Source: Roridomyces roridus (Eukaryota; Basidiomycota; Agaricomycetes; Agaricales; Mycenaceae). From it: 64,000 nucleotides of DNA. Below the pieces are notes generated by a model, which did no database searches, was not told the origin of the DNA, and saw nothing but the letters and a program-made list of their open reading frames with translations. The first letter of the stretch is position 1. Each line of letters begins with the position of its first letter. The stretch spans positions 248,001-312,000 of the forward strand of contig JARKIF010000009.1 of the NCBI GenBank assembly GCA_029378245.1, given 5' to 3'. The position numbers and the translations under genes were made by a program. This document shows, in pieces, positions 10,858 to 22,465 of this stretch.

Positions 10858-12662
10858 ATCGCGCTCCAATGATAGTCATGCGAATGCCGTAAAGTGCTGA
10901 GTTTCAAATCTGCTCCCACGTCCTGTCATCCGCTTCCACGCGTCGCGACGGTCGCGTCGCGTCCAGCCTGGGTCTCTGCCGTCCGTCGTCGACCCATGGC
11001 TCCTCAGCTTCGCTGGTGCAGCCCTCAAGGACGTCAGACCATCACATCCAGCACCCTCAAGCTCGTTCCGCAGTGGCCCAATGGGCTGTATCCGTACCAG
11101 CCGGATCTGGTGGCGCGCATTTTGGATGGGCAGGATCTTCTCTGCGTGCAGCAGACTGGAGGAGGCAAGTCCGCTCTATTCGCCATTCCGATACTTGTAT
11201 CGCAGGAAATGAATCGCAATCCACACCTCTATCCGAATCTTCCGATGCACGCACTTCCGCAAGGTGTCGTTGTCACCCCAACCAAGGGCCTGGCGGCTAA
11301 CATAGTATGTCATTGACCACGTCTCCTCCACTCCTCTTGAGCTTGTACAGGTCCTCGAACTCAAGCAACTTGGCATCAAAGCACTTGCATACTGCCACGA
11401 GACAATCACCGAAGCGCGCAAGGCCGGGTGTACTCTTGTAGAAACAATCACTGAATGCAAGATATGGAGCAACGTATGTGTCGACCCTGAGCACCTGCGC
11501 GACAAAGCTTGGCGTCAAATAAGCGACTGCGGCGCTTACCGTCTCGTATACGGGTGCACTGACGAGGCGCATCTGGTCAATCTATGGGGCGCAGGCTTTC
11601 GTCCGGACTTCCGGCATATCGGAGGCTTTTTTCGTGGTCGCCTGCCTTCTTCCATGTCTGTATCCGCACTCTCCGCGACACTCCAACCCGGCGCCGCAAC
11701 CCAATCTGTGTGCTCGAGTCTCGGAATGTTGGGTGACAACTTTTACGAGCATCGCAGCTCCAATGAGAGACCGAATACTTGGTTCATCATGCTACCCCTC
11801 CAGAACGGTTTCGGAAGCCACGTCTTTCCCCAACTACTATTCTATTTGAACTCTGGACGCAAGGCGGCCATCCATTGTCGGACCATCAAAGATGTTCTAC
11901 GAGTGTTTCTGTATCTCTGGCGTTCCCTTCCCCCTGGACCACGCCGCCTACGATGGATAAAGATGTATCAGTCCCTTCGCTCTACCGAGGAGAATAAGGC
12001 GATTCTTCAATCCCTAGATGAAGACCCGGAGTGCCAGGTGGCTGTTGCCACGGTCGCATCTGCGAATGGATTGAATGTGAAGTCTCTGCTTGATAGTATT
12101 TCGCTGGGATTCCCGGAAACCGTCGACCAACTTTGGCAGGAGAAAGGTCGCGTTGGAAGGAACCCTGATACCGTCGCACGTGGGATCGTCCTGTACCAGC
12201 CGAAAGCGCGAGCTGCCGCTGAGAAGCAGGTCGCCAGTGCGTCATTACTTTCTCATCATGTCAAGATATTGAAATGAGGTCGTTTCAGCTCCTCATGAGT
12301 CGGGTGTATCCAAGTCGAAACGTGCACCAAAAACTCTAGAGCCACAGAAAGCGCGGGTCCTGACTGAGGACACTTGCTACATCTCCGCGTTCAACGAGAT
12401 ATACCAGAACCCACCGCTTGAGACTTCCTCCCTCGATTACGTTGCTGCGGGGAGACATCTGCCATGCTCCCTCTGTGTTGCCCGCCATGGCCTCCAAGTT
12501 GATATTCCGGCTCCACGACTCCCTCCCGGCGTAGAGCTCCCTCTTTTTGTAGATTCATCTTCGCCCGATCCCCCGTCGGCAGCGGAAAAGAAGTTCAAGC
12601 TATCGAAGAAAGAGCGTCTGCGAGCTGAAGCAGAGCTTTTGGTGTTGGGTAAATCCCTATAT

Positions 12663-12668
12663 CGCACC
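12663..12668. repeat. 6-bp target-site duplication, left of helicase insertion
   Basis: CGCACC, repeated at 14151-14156. Keeping one copy restores the helicase reading frame. Confidence 0.75.
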
Positions 12669-12689
12669 TATGGCACATATAGTGTACAA
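12669..12689 (+). repeat. Left terminal inverted repeat of the helicase insertion
   Basis: About 21 bp matching the reverse complement of 14130-14150 with one mismatch. Similarity continues weakly for about 100 bp through the ACGC-type subterminal motifs. Confidence 0.75.
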
Positions 12690-14129
12690 AAAATAAAAAA
12701 TCACGCAACCAGGGAAAATGATGAGAAAAGACGCAACTTCAGTGGAATCACGAAAAAAAACACGCGGGTTGAGTACAACTCCGGAGAAAATGACACACCT
12801 TCCAGCATCCAAAAATTGAACACCCAGTGCTTGAATTGTTGGACTCGAGAGTGTTTGGGAACAGGGCCCTTGACAAGCTATGCCGCCGCGGAAGAGATGT
12901 TGCCGTGATGATCAGTCCCTTGGTGACCAGATAATTCTGTGTTCTCATTCACTGCATTTTACCTACTTCTAGGCAAACCCCTTGCCTAGATGTCTAGACA
13001 AACCACCTTGGCGAGGATGTTTGCCTGGCCTTGTCTAGACAGTCTAGATACATGCATCTGAGTTTGTCTTTGCTCAGCATGGATGTAGACGAACCCAGAC
13101 GAACCCAGACAAATCCCGCTCAAGGTAGATAAATTGACCAGGCCTTGGTTGTTCCTCATGCGGCGCGTTTGCGAGCCCCGTTGCATCGATGAGGAGCAGA
13201 GATAGTGGTGGGAGGAAAAGAAAGGGAGGCGGGCGGGCCTGCAGGCCTGCACAGCGAGACCCTATCATTGGTGGTGGGAGAAGCAGTATGGGCATCAAGA
13301 TCAATTGAACATTGATTGAACAAGCTCTAAAGTTTTTTCAAGCCGTCACTCTACAACAGATTTGGAGCGCAATGAGATAGAACGAGATTGGCGCACAGCT
13401 TGGTCATGAATTCGGGGATTTTCGCAGGTGAGATGAACCCAGGCAAGGCCCGACAAACCCTGATCAACCTCGGCAAGGTTGGTCGAGGACACCTCCTAGA
13501 ACCTAGATTAACCCCCGGTCCAGACCAAGCCCGAGCAAGGTAAATCAACCTACACAAACCCAGACAAACCCAGACCCAACCTCGTAGAACCTAGATTACC
13601 CCTTGCCTAGAAATGGGCAAAATGCAGTGATTAGTTCAAAATCTTGAACTCAGGCACCCAAGGGAGGGCCGTAGACCAATCTTGGGTACCTGCTGGCTCA
13701 TTGGAGTAGCTGTGATGTTTAAGCGAGCAGCTGTGATGTTTAAGCTCAGGCACCTGTCCAAGAATCCACCAGGGTTGAACGCTGAACCCCTGTTGATCTC
13801 CAGCGCCCCCGCGCTCTGAATCGGTTCCAATGATGGGTTGTTCAACGAGGCACCAGCCGAAACCAGACTACCCAAGGAGTTCAAACGGGAGGGTATGGTC
13901 AAGGGCTTGAGCAGGGCAATACTGAATCAACTTCCAATTCAAGTGTCCCCCTCATGGATGTCTGTAAAATGATGCAACATCAGATTGCTCGAAATTGTGC
14001 TGGCCAACAAGCATCACTCACTTGGTTACTGATGAGTTCAATATGCACACGTAGTGTGTGTTTTTCTGAACTGCTGCAACCTGCGTGTTTTTGTTCCCCA
14101 CAAAGGTGCGTGTTTTTTTCTTCGATTTA

Positions 14130-14150
14130 TTGTACACTATATGCGCCATA
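14130..14150 (-). repeat. Right terminal inverted repeat of the helicase insertion
   Basis: Reverse-complement partner of 12669-12689; followed directly by the second CGCACC. Confidence 0.75.
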
Positions 14151-14992
14151 CGCACCGAGCGCGTACTCTCGGCGAATCGCAACCATCCAAAATCATCCTA
14201 CTTCCCCGCCCTTCTTGTGGGTGCCGTGCTCAACAACCTTCTTGTTCTAGACTCTTTGTCAAAACTAGAGTCTCTGTTGCAGTCATGGGCCTTTGCCTCC
14301 TCGTACCGCGCCCGGTTATACGCCGTTATTCACAGCCTCCGAGCTACCATCTTGTCTGACCGGGAGGAGGCTCGTTTGCGGCGAAATGCAAGACAGCGAG
14401 AGCGCCGACGCAACAATTCAAAGAAACAGATTGTCTCCGAGTCCGAGGAAGACGAGGATGAGATGGTTGAGGCGGAAAGCGAGGAGGGAGACCCTGGTGA
14501 TGACGAGGGAAGGGCGACGGTGCAGCAGGATTTGGAGGAGATGGGTGTGGGTGACGATCCGGACGTGACGATGGTGGAAGAACAAGATGAGGGTACCGGC
14601 TCCGACGAGCAAGCGCATCCCCGCTCTTCACCGGTTCCTCCGCCACCCAAACGTGCAAGGCGGGCATTGCAGGAGGTTACTAACGAGAAACGGCCCAAGC
14701 CCGGCCGCGCATCCCAGAAGTCATCCGCGGTCCGCTCTACAAGAGCCAAAGCGACACTCAATAAATCGTCCGTCGTCTCGTCAGCCGGCGCGGGCTCATC
14801 CACTCGCAAACAACCATCAGCGTCAGAGACAGCGCAGTCGTATGGTCCTGCATATGTTATGTCGCGCCGTCGGGCTCGACTAGATTCTCTTCGCGACGAG
14901 GCTGATCCTGTAGACGAGTCTGACTAGAGCTTCGAGTAGATTAACACGGTCGCTGTATACCTAGTTGTTGTACAATATAAATGTAGCATTAC

Positions 14993-15271
14993 TTATTCGA
15001 CACTCGATTCCCCCTCGCTCTCCGTCTCTGTCTCCGGCTCCTCGCTCTCGAGTGCTTCCTCATCCTCAGAGTCACTTTCAATCTTCTCTTTTCCACACAG
15101 CCTGTCGAGAAGCGTCTCAAACTCGTTCGAATCTAACCAATCATGATTCAACTCCCCGGTTGCAGGATCCACGATTACACCCAAATGTGATCCACTATAG
15201 AGTGGTTCGTCGCTGTGATCAGTGCTGTCCCACTCTTGAACACAATCTGCAGCCGAACGAGATTCCGAGTC
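14993..15271 (-). CDS. Acidic C-terminal fragment of an unrecognised protein
   Basis: A minus-strand frame is open from just after a TAA at 15274-15272 to its stop at 14993. It has no ATG at its start, so it is a 3' exon or a truncated relic. It reads SGSHLGVIVDPATGELNHDW and LDSNEFETLLDRLCGKEK, then a long Glu/Ser tail. It converges on the helicase gene with about 65 bp between the stops. The upstream side runs into an AT-rich near-palindrome at 15274-15291. Confidence 0.3.
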   Translation of the reverse strand, partial: DSESRSAADCVQEWDSTDHSDEPLYSGSHLGVIVDPATGELNHDWLDSNEFETLLDRLCGKEKIESDSEDEEALESEEPETETESEGESSVE

Positions 15272-16698
15272 TTAAAAATTTATTTTTAAGCTCGATCTTA
15301 TCGGCCCGTTTCCCGCCAAAGGTGGGGTCCAATTTTTTGCGATGACATCTTTGAGCCCTGCTTGTTTGGGTCCCAACAAATTCCTTACAAGGTAATTCTG
15401 GGGTGTTCTGGCTCCATTTGGTCGTCTCTTAGTCAATTACCCTTATGCCTTGGACATGTATCGCGATCTATCTCCGTTCCTGCTCACTTCTGCCGGCCTC
15501 CAGCGGCCTCCTTGTTGTTAACATTTCTGCCGACGGCGAGTCGGACGCGGAACGGGACCAGAGGTCTGTTTGACAGCCGATGACAGTTCCGTTCTCGGCT
15601 CCGTTGATAGGCACCGCCTCTTGCTTCCCACCACGACACATCAATTTTGCATCGACTGAACCTACGCGCAATAACGTCGTGTTTTAACATCCCGCTCCAG
15701 CTCCCTCGGGCCTCGTCCCCCGGCCTCGTCTCACGTACGCTGGCCTGGCGAGCGTCTCTTGCGTCTCTCTCCCTTGTGTCTCACCCAATTTCTTGGTGTT
15801 CGGCTCACTTACTTGCTGCGCTCTTTGGTGAAGCTTTGTTACTACGGCTCTTGGGAAGACGGACTGTGAATATAGATGACTTATACCCATCCTCTCTCGT
15901 CGCTTGCGATGAAAATACTGGGTCATTTTTCACATCTGGCTTGTAAACTGTCAGACTTCACCAGGTTCAACCTACAGACTCGGATTGCCATGCACCCGCA
16001 ATGGCCCTCAAAAGCAGGTGCAGCAGACGTATGGGCGATATATTGTAAAATAATTGTTGCGGAAACATCCGCTTGGAACTCTGTGTCTGGGTCGCAACTG
16101 AATCATAGTTCCGTATTTTGGGCACCATCTTGAGGTTGCGGTCCTGGGGAACATCTGAGGTGAGTTCAAGACTTTTCAAAGAAATAATCTTCATTCTTTT
16201 AGCATAGACTGCCGATCTGCCGAGGATGTGATGCAAAACTGATGCGCCATCTCAGCCATCATAAGTACACACTGGGATCGCGAAAAATGCTCTGTGTCTC
16301 TGCCTTGTTCCACATGAGTTTGGCATTCAGGTAGTAGATCTGGTACTTCCATCTGTCTACTTACTCAGAGCCATTTCTGCGCTGCTGGAACATTGCATCT
16401 GCAAAGAGTTCAGAACATTGATCTGCTATCACGCAGTGATGAACCGATGATAGCTTCTGATTAAACCTGTATTGGCTCGCTCGAGCCGCGAATTCACCTA
16501 TCGGCATTGTCAGATGATCACACCAGAAGGTTGAAGTCCGGGCAGTAAGTAGCTTCGAGTAAATCGAAGTTGAAAATGTTGTAACCCAAATGTCTGCCAA
16601 CCTTGTACTGACCTGAAATTGCACTCCAAAACCGGGTTACCGTATGAACATGCAATCCAAATGTGTTCCAATAATATTTTTACAGTATATGTGCCATA
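15272..16698. other. No supported gene
   Basis: Short frames only. I see no domain, no repeated ends and no duplicated block within the window. Confidence 0.5.
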
Positions 16699-17260
16699 CT
16701 ATGCAGACGCAGAGCTGAATGCCGATCGCGCGGAGGAAGGACACGGCGAGGTTTCAGTGTCACGTTCAGAATGCGAACTGTGCTCAGACGCGGCGGAGGA
16801 AGGAGTGGGTGAGCTTCCGAGACTTTGTGGGCGGCTTGTGCTGTGAGTGTCGTCTTCATCGGCACTTGCAGGGGAGCCCGAACTTGCCGGAGAACCACTG
16901 CGGCAGCGGGCCAGCGAGGATTCTGGTAAGTTGCCTCGCCGTACCTCCATCTCGTGAAGCAGCAGCTGCGCATATTCGGCGCCATTCTTGAGATACTCTG
17001 CTAATTTCCCATCTTCTAGCCGTTGATAGCCACGATCGAATTGGTTGATAGCGGCGTGTCCCATGCTGCGACCCGAGCGGAAACTATGCAACTCCTCGTT
17101 CTTGTAGAGCTGCAGCAGGATCTATCGGTCTTCACATCAAGCCAAAGTACTCGTTCGTTCGCAATCAGACTGTAGACAGACATCCCTGGAGGATCCAGAT
17201 CTGCACGGTAGGCATTGATATCTTCCTCCGCAGCGACGTGACGATCATGAATCGTTGGAA
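16699..17260 (-). pseudogene. 3' fragment of an unrecognised gene
   Basis: Minus-strand pieces read INAYRADLDPPGMSVYSLIA then NERVLWLDVKT (about 17220-17130) and, after a frame change near 17125, ILLQLYKNEELHSFRSGRSM, GHAAINQFDRGYQRLEDGKL and a Ser/Pro-rich tail ending at 16699. The frame change may be an intron or a mutation. Codon-like texture and length suggest a real former gene, but I cannot name the family. Confidence 0.35.
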
Positions 17261-19040
17261 GTGCAATCGCACTTCAGTCGGGATAGAACGAACTTGGTAA
17301 TAGATTTACGATGCATTCGCAAATTCAAACCCCAGCTGTACCTCGTTGTGCACGATCAATTGTTTTGTTCATTCACTTTCAACAGGTTATTGGGCCCAGC
17401 GTCTCGCCTCTACAATCAAATAGCTTGTTAAAACCCTTGGTTCCTCATTCGCAATCGACGACATGACTACTACTATCGTCTCCGACACTGTGACCATCTC
17501 CCGTGTCCCTGTCCTGCGGCCCAACGACGGTAATTGGATCCTACTTGAAACCCGCTTCCGACATTTCGCCAAGTCGAAGGGGGTCTGAGAGCACTTCGAA
17601 GGCATCTCGTGGCTCCGCACGCTGACGAATGTGCTCTAAACCCAAGGGAGAAACCCAACACCACTGTATCGTATACGGTGGTACACAGGAATAAGCAAGT
17701 AGCTTATTTAGATAACCAACACAGACACGAGCTTGTAGCGAGTGTATTCAATCGAGTGTTCAGACGAGTAAAAGTCCCAATACAGGTCCTTATACAGGTA
17801 GTAGGTTGTGGAGGGAGAAAGTAATAAGTTTATTCCGAAGGAAAGTGGTATTTCCAAGGGACGGGTATTAGGTTCAGTCGAGACTGGAACAAGCAACCCT
17901 TTTGGTAGATTGTATAGCTTCTCAGCTGTAGTTGATAAGATTGATGTAGTAGGTGGGTTGGTGGTCAAACACCGATCGTATTCCTTATTCCGAAACTTCG
18001 CAACTCGATTCTACTCTTCTTCCCGACTGGTACTGAGATTCCCTAGCCAAATACGACGATGTTCCAACGACTTGACTTGACTGATTGCTTAATAGATTCT
18101 TGATTGAGGCGAGTACGACGATTTGGTTTCAACGATGACGACGATTCCGATTCAAAATAATATGATTCCAACTAGTACAAACTTTAAGAAGCCACTATCC
18201 AACACAGTGCACCTCGAAAGCCCAAGCACAACCCTTTAGAGACGCTAATGCGTACAACAGACGGGGGTGATTGTTCGGCCTCCAAGGGAACACTCTACCT
18301 AGTTATATACAAGTCCGGCAATCTAATAAATAATACAGGAATGCGATCTTCGCAACGCAATTAGGGTATCCTTGCTATTTCATTGGTCTACAGGTTGTAT
18401 GGCGCCATCCTCGCACCATCCCAAGCTCAGTCAGCCGTCGATCCATCATGTTTCAGTTTGGTAAGGCTGATGCCGAGGGTCGGAAGTCGAGTTCCATTAT
18501 TCCCATCTTTCCTCCTCTGCGCTATCGTTCCAGGACCGAATAGTACTGGTCCGTAGCTTTAATTTGATACCCACATCTTGGGTATCCCGTCGTTAAAGAC
18601 ACCATTCCGAAGTTCGCAAGTAGTGATTCCAGAGTGCTCCCGTGTTCCGATATCACGGACCAGGCACACGATCTTCCGGCGCCATCATTCCGGTTGGTAA
18701 TGACTCCAGCTGAGGCCTCGATCGTGATCGATGACTCAACCGTCCGCTTATTCCCAATTGCTGCTAATTCCCTTGTAACCATCGGATTGAACCAGAGCTC
18801 AACGACTTGGTTATAAGATATTCCCATTGGTAAGAGGACTAGCACGAACTCCTACGTGTTTCGGAGTGGGTCCGTCAGTCATCTTAGGTTCCCCTTCGAC
18901 CCGTACAGTACACCATGCATCGTAATCCTACTAGCTGCTTCTGGGCTCAGCACTAGCGCTCTCGTGAGATGATACTACTATTGGTTATAAGAGAAATCGT
19001 GAAATTTCACGTATTCCTAGCGTGTTCATTTTGCAGGCGT
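17261..19040. other. No supported gene; decayed AT-richer sequence
   Basis: The interval has a different texture from its flanks, including a TATA-like TTATATACAAG near 18303. It precedes a copia gag relic and could include an old LTR, but no second copy lies in the window, so no LTR can be called. A minus-strand frame at 18522-18845 shows no known motif. Confidence 0.35.
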
Positions 19041-19420
19041 ATCAACGCCGCCTGCCAGTGAAGCCGAGATCAGTGCTTGGCAGAAGAACGAGGATGAAGC
19101 ACACAATTACCTCGCGCAGCGTCTCGAGGACACTACGCTCCTGCTCGCCGACGAGCTCGGGACAACGAGTTTACCGCGCTTAGCTCGCACGTCGTTGCGT
19201 CGATGCAAGCCGAATTCGATGCGTTCACACGCGGGGAGACCGGTGATGTCCGAGCGCACCTGGAGAAGCTCCAGCTCGGGCACAAGGCGCTTGTTGCCGT
19301 TGGCGTCAAACTGTCGGATAGTCAATGTGCAACACGAATCATGCGCGTCCAGGCTGAAAAGAAGACGGGGGAACAACACTCACAGGAACTGGGTGAGGAT
19401 ATTGGCGCTGCGTTCTTCTT
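19041..19420 (+). pseudogene. Ty1/copia-type gag relic
   Basis: Two frames carry the similarity. The first reads SEAEISAWQKNEDEAHNYLA (from about 19060). After a frame change near 19160 the second reads ASMQAEFDAFTRGETGDVRA and HLEKLQLGHKALVAVGVKL (about 19197-19310). The order of these blocks (W-x-A repeat-like start, then DVRAHLEKL) is the pattern of UBN2-type copia gag proteins. No integrase or reverse transcriptase follows. It is frameshifted and cannot make a protein. Confidence 0.5.
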
Positions 19421-22333
19421 CTTCCGAGCGCACGGGTGGTGGGGATGATGGAGGGTCGAACGGAAGGGGTAACGACCAGCGCCCGAGAGGGGTATACTGG
19501 AACTGCAGGGTCGAGGAATCATGTCATTCGATGACGACAGCGCGTGGTTGGACAGCGCTCCCGGTACTGTTGGTAGGACCATAGGATCGGGTGAGCTCCG
19601 AGTAGCGCCCGAGACTGTGACCCGGGAAAGATTCGCCGCGCCATTCCTGGTGTCTGACGCCGACGGCGTATGGTGCGTCGTTACCGATCGTGGTGGAAAC
19701 TGTTGCTGAATCCCCAAGTTAGCAATCACTTGGAGTCGGACCCTCGGAGAATTTCGGACTCACCAATAGTCGGAATGCAGTAGCCCGGACATGGATTCGA
19801 TGCCTGCGCTTGACGATAGCAGCGGGGCAGAATCCGACTACGAGGACATCGTACCGGGAGGTCAAGTTCCCGCAGAAGTTTTAAACAATTCTACGTGACA
19901 GTCCACCGTCAAGTCCACCATCAAGTCCACGGTGGAATTGAGCCCATCGGATCCAATGCTCTCCAACGGATTCAACGCTCTCAGCTCCCGCCAAGGCTAT
20001 GGAAACGGCTGACGCCGTGTACCCGACATCCACTCACACGGAGGACACTGCCCATATCAACGAAAATACACAAGAGATCGCTCGCGCGTCGAGGAACGCG
20101 CGAGTTGGCCGAAAGAGAATATTTCGGCCCGCCGCCGCGTGTTGGATGGGATTGAGGGAGTATAACGCTGTGCTGCCTCCTGTAAATTTTCCAGCTCTCA
20201 ACAGTCCTGATCCAACGACGCAGCAGGATAACGCACCTATGCCAGCACTCGTCCCGATCCTCCCTTCCCCGGATACTCCCATTCCATCTCTGAGCGCCGA
20301 TGCAAATGTCGTCGTAGATAGCTGTAGGTGAAGACATGCAATCAGTCTCGCTGGGAGGCTACGGAGCGGTTATAGCAAAGCCGAAAGCGAATGAGGCGTT
20401 TGGTGACACACCAAGCTGCAGATTCACATGCCGTCGAGGGTGTCTGCTTGATTCAAAGAGTTTATCAGGCGGTCCTCATCGTATCCCCGAGCCAAACTGC
20501 GATATGGAAGTACATGGTGGTGGTCAAGAGCAGTCAAGAGCAAGAGGTTGAGTCAAGACTGAGAAGAGTGAGACGGAGATCAGAATCACGGACAGCGGGT
20601 CAATGATCACGAGCTTGTCACGAGCCTTCCCGCGACACGTTCGAGACGCGTCGCGCACGCGATATTTAAAATTTCACCATTGACTGAAGTGCAATTGAGG
20701 GAAAACTCGAGTTTCGAGACCAGGATTGATTGCCCCGACTTTCGGGACAGAAGTGGTGTTCCTTCTCTGGAGGGGCAACTCCATCACGTCGAAACAAGAA
20801 TCGATTCTGAAGCGCTAGCGAAACTCGAGTGAATCACAATCGCCTCCCCAAACAAAAGTGCGTTCTGACCGCCATATAGCCAAAGGAGTGGCAGGAAAAA
20901 TGGTGATCATGAATCGACCGCCGAACATTTTTGCAACTTTGGAAGAGGTAAGTATGAGGAACCGTCATTCGTGGGCATCCGAGCAAGCGGAAACAGAGTA
21001 TTGGCGTGCGTCGTAACGGCGCCGCAGTGAAACATCCCTGGCGGGGCTGACAGCTCTGCATTCTAGGCTTTGTGGCTTTGCGATTTGACTTTAGTGATGC
21101 GCCAGCGCTCGGCATACATTGCAGATGGTACGATCGATATATTGTCACGCCGGATGTATAATCTTGCACAGGCGACTGGCCAAAAGATTAGAAGGAAAAA
21201 CTCAAAGTTACTGATATTAGTAAGGACTCGCTGAGCAATCCGTAAAAAAGGTTAAAACACCGCCGCGGGAGTTGCTAAGAAAACCGGAAACCGGGTCCAA
21301 ATCCAGCTTTGAAAATTTGAGCACACGTAATGGCGAATCAACCGCGAACGTTTTTGAAATTTTGAAAGAAGCATGAGGAAACGTCATTCGTGGGTATCCG
21401 AACAGCGGAAGCAGAGTATCGGAGAGTATCGGGGTGCATAGGGGTGCATCGTACGATATACGGCTGCCGTAGTGAAACACTCCTGGCAGGGCTCCATTCT
21501 AGCATCGCGATTTGATCTGAGTGACGCGTTTTCGATCATCCAAGCTGATTCTCGTTCTGATTTGATAAAATACAGGCCATTTGGGCCGCTTCATATGTAC
21601 TTTGTGTCCGCTATGTACACTGTGACTGTTCCTCAGCAGGATTCGGGAATTCATCCTTGAATCACCTGGATTCATCATTGGTTTCATCAGACTTTTAGCG
21701 CGCGCTTGCACTATTGCAACCGCGCGCCTCCCGATACATGTTGATTGCTCGGGATGATCCACATACCCGAATACAGGCCGCTAAACCCGCAAATTTGAGA
21801 TCTGCGCGGTTTATATTCTACAACTCTTTCGTTAAGCCGACACACTTCCCCCCTTCTCATGACCGGCATTTCCACCAAGTTGGACCACTCTCAGCTTGAT
21901 GCTGAGGGAAGTATTTCCCTCAACTATTTCAACTTCACGTTCGGCACACAAGGTCTCGCTGAAGGGGTGACTGACTTGGTCAAAGATGTGATACGTGCGG
22001 ATGCATTTCTTCCCTACCACACCAAGTTCAGTGCTTACTTATTACATAGATCTCCCAGTGAATCAAAAAGGGAGCAATTGGAAAGGGAGAGGTAAAGGGA
22101 GAGGTCAAAGAAATGTACGTCCACTTGGTTCGACGCGCTCCGGTATTGACCAACTATTCCGGCGCCAGCTACGGGTTCATGGGGCTGAATATCGAACCTG
22201 TTGTTGTTGTTCCGCGGATCGGGCTTCAACCGCCACCTCAAGCACTGGGTCACCTTCCTTTTCTCGGGCTACCACCGCGTGCAGCCTAAATGAGCTTCAT
22301 GATGCAGAAAGTCTGAGTTCAATTTCGTTATAA
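19421..22333. other. No supported gene; decayed repeat-like sequence
   Basis: An open frame at 19999-20331 (110 codons, Pro/Asp-rich) and one at 21859-22095 show no known motif. A degenerate duplication is listed separately. A short run of GTATCGG/GGGTGCAT repeats lies near 21417-21450. Confidence 0.45.
20890..21528. repeat. Degenerate tandem duplication, unit about 420 bp
   Basis: 20890-21105 and 21310-21528 align over most of their length. They share blocks such as GAACgTTTTTG, CGTCATTCGTGGG(C/T)ATCCGA, GTGAAACA(T/C)(C/T)CCTGGC and GATTTGA(C/T)(T/C)T. Divergence is high, so the event is old. Confidence 0.55.
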
Positions 22334-22465
22334 ACTATTATCACTTCAACTGATGAACAATCATTAGTTCTTGAGGTCCAGGTCATCAGAAATGGCCAGA
22401 AGTACACGGCGGCGCCTCCCAATCGGTTCCGGCCGCCACAGACGATTCAATGCCCTTGGTTCAAC

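Larger units (their letters stand above)
12669..14150. mobile_element. Non-autonomous TIR DNA element inserted in the helicase gene
   Basis: The ends are inverted repeats starting TATGGC(A/G)CATATAGTGTACAA. Close inside both ends are repeated subterminal motifs of the type ACACGC(A/G)GGTTG. The 1,482-bp body contains no transposase; the longest frames are under 100 codons. It contains stretches rich in ACAAACCCAGAC and CTAGAC words near 13010-13120 and 13440-13610. A 6-bp target duplication is unusual for the common fungal superfamilies (hAT and KDZ give 8 bp, Tc1/mariner TA), so I do not assign a family. Confidence 0.75.
10894..14927 (+). pseudogene. RecQ-like ATP-dependent DNA helicase gene, split by an inserted element
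   Basis: The coding parts are 10894-11304, 11351-12236, 12289-12668 and, after the insertion, 14157-14927. Together they give 2,448 nt, an exact 815 codons plus stop, which supports the model. An alternative ATG is at 10996. Visible motifs are the Q-type start YPYQPDLVARILDG, Walker A QTGGGKS (about 87), motif Ia VVVTPTKGLA, DEAH box TDEAHLV (about 206), motif III SALSATL, and motif VI QEKGRVGR (about 403, where GRAGR is usual). The C-terminal part has a helical block LLVGAVLNNLLVLDSL, a basic run and a long acidic and Ser-rich tail. No RQC or HRDC domain is evident. RecQ-type genes are dispersed in many fungal genomes and some are linked to telomeres; whether this copy belongs to a mobile element is not known. 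The 1,482-bp insertion interrupts it between codons for Thr and Glu. Confidence 0.78.

Noticed and set aside
12990..13620. Repeated CTAGAC / ACAAACCCAGAC words as a CRISPR-like or satellite array
   Set aside because: Spacing is irregular and the words lie inside the TIR element; the host is a eukaryote.
17640..18420. Possible old LTR upstream of the copia gag relic
   Set aside because: No second copy, no clear TG...CA ends with target duplication and no primer site; texture alone is not enough.
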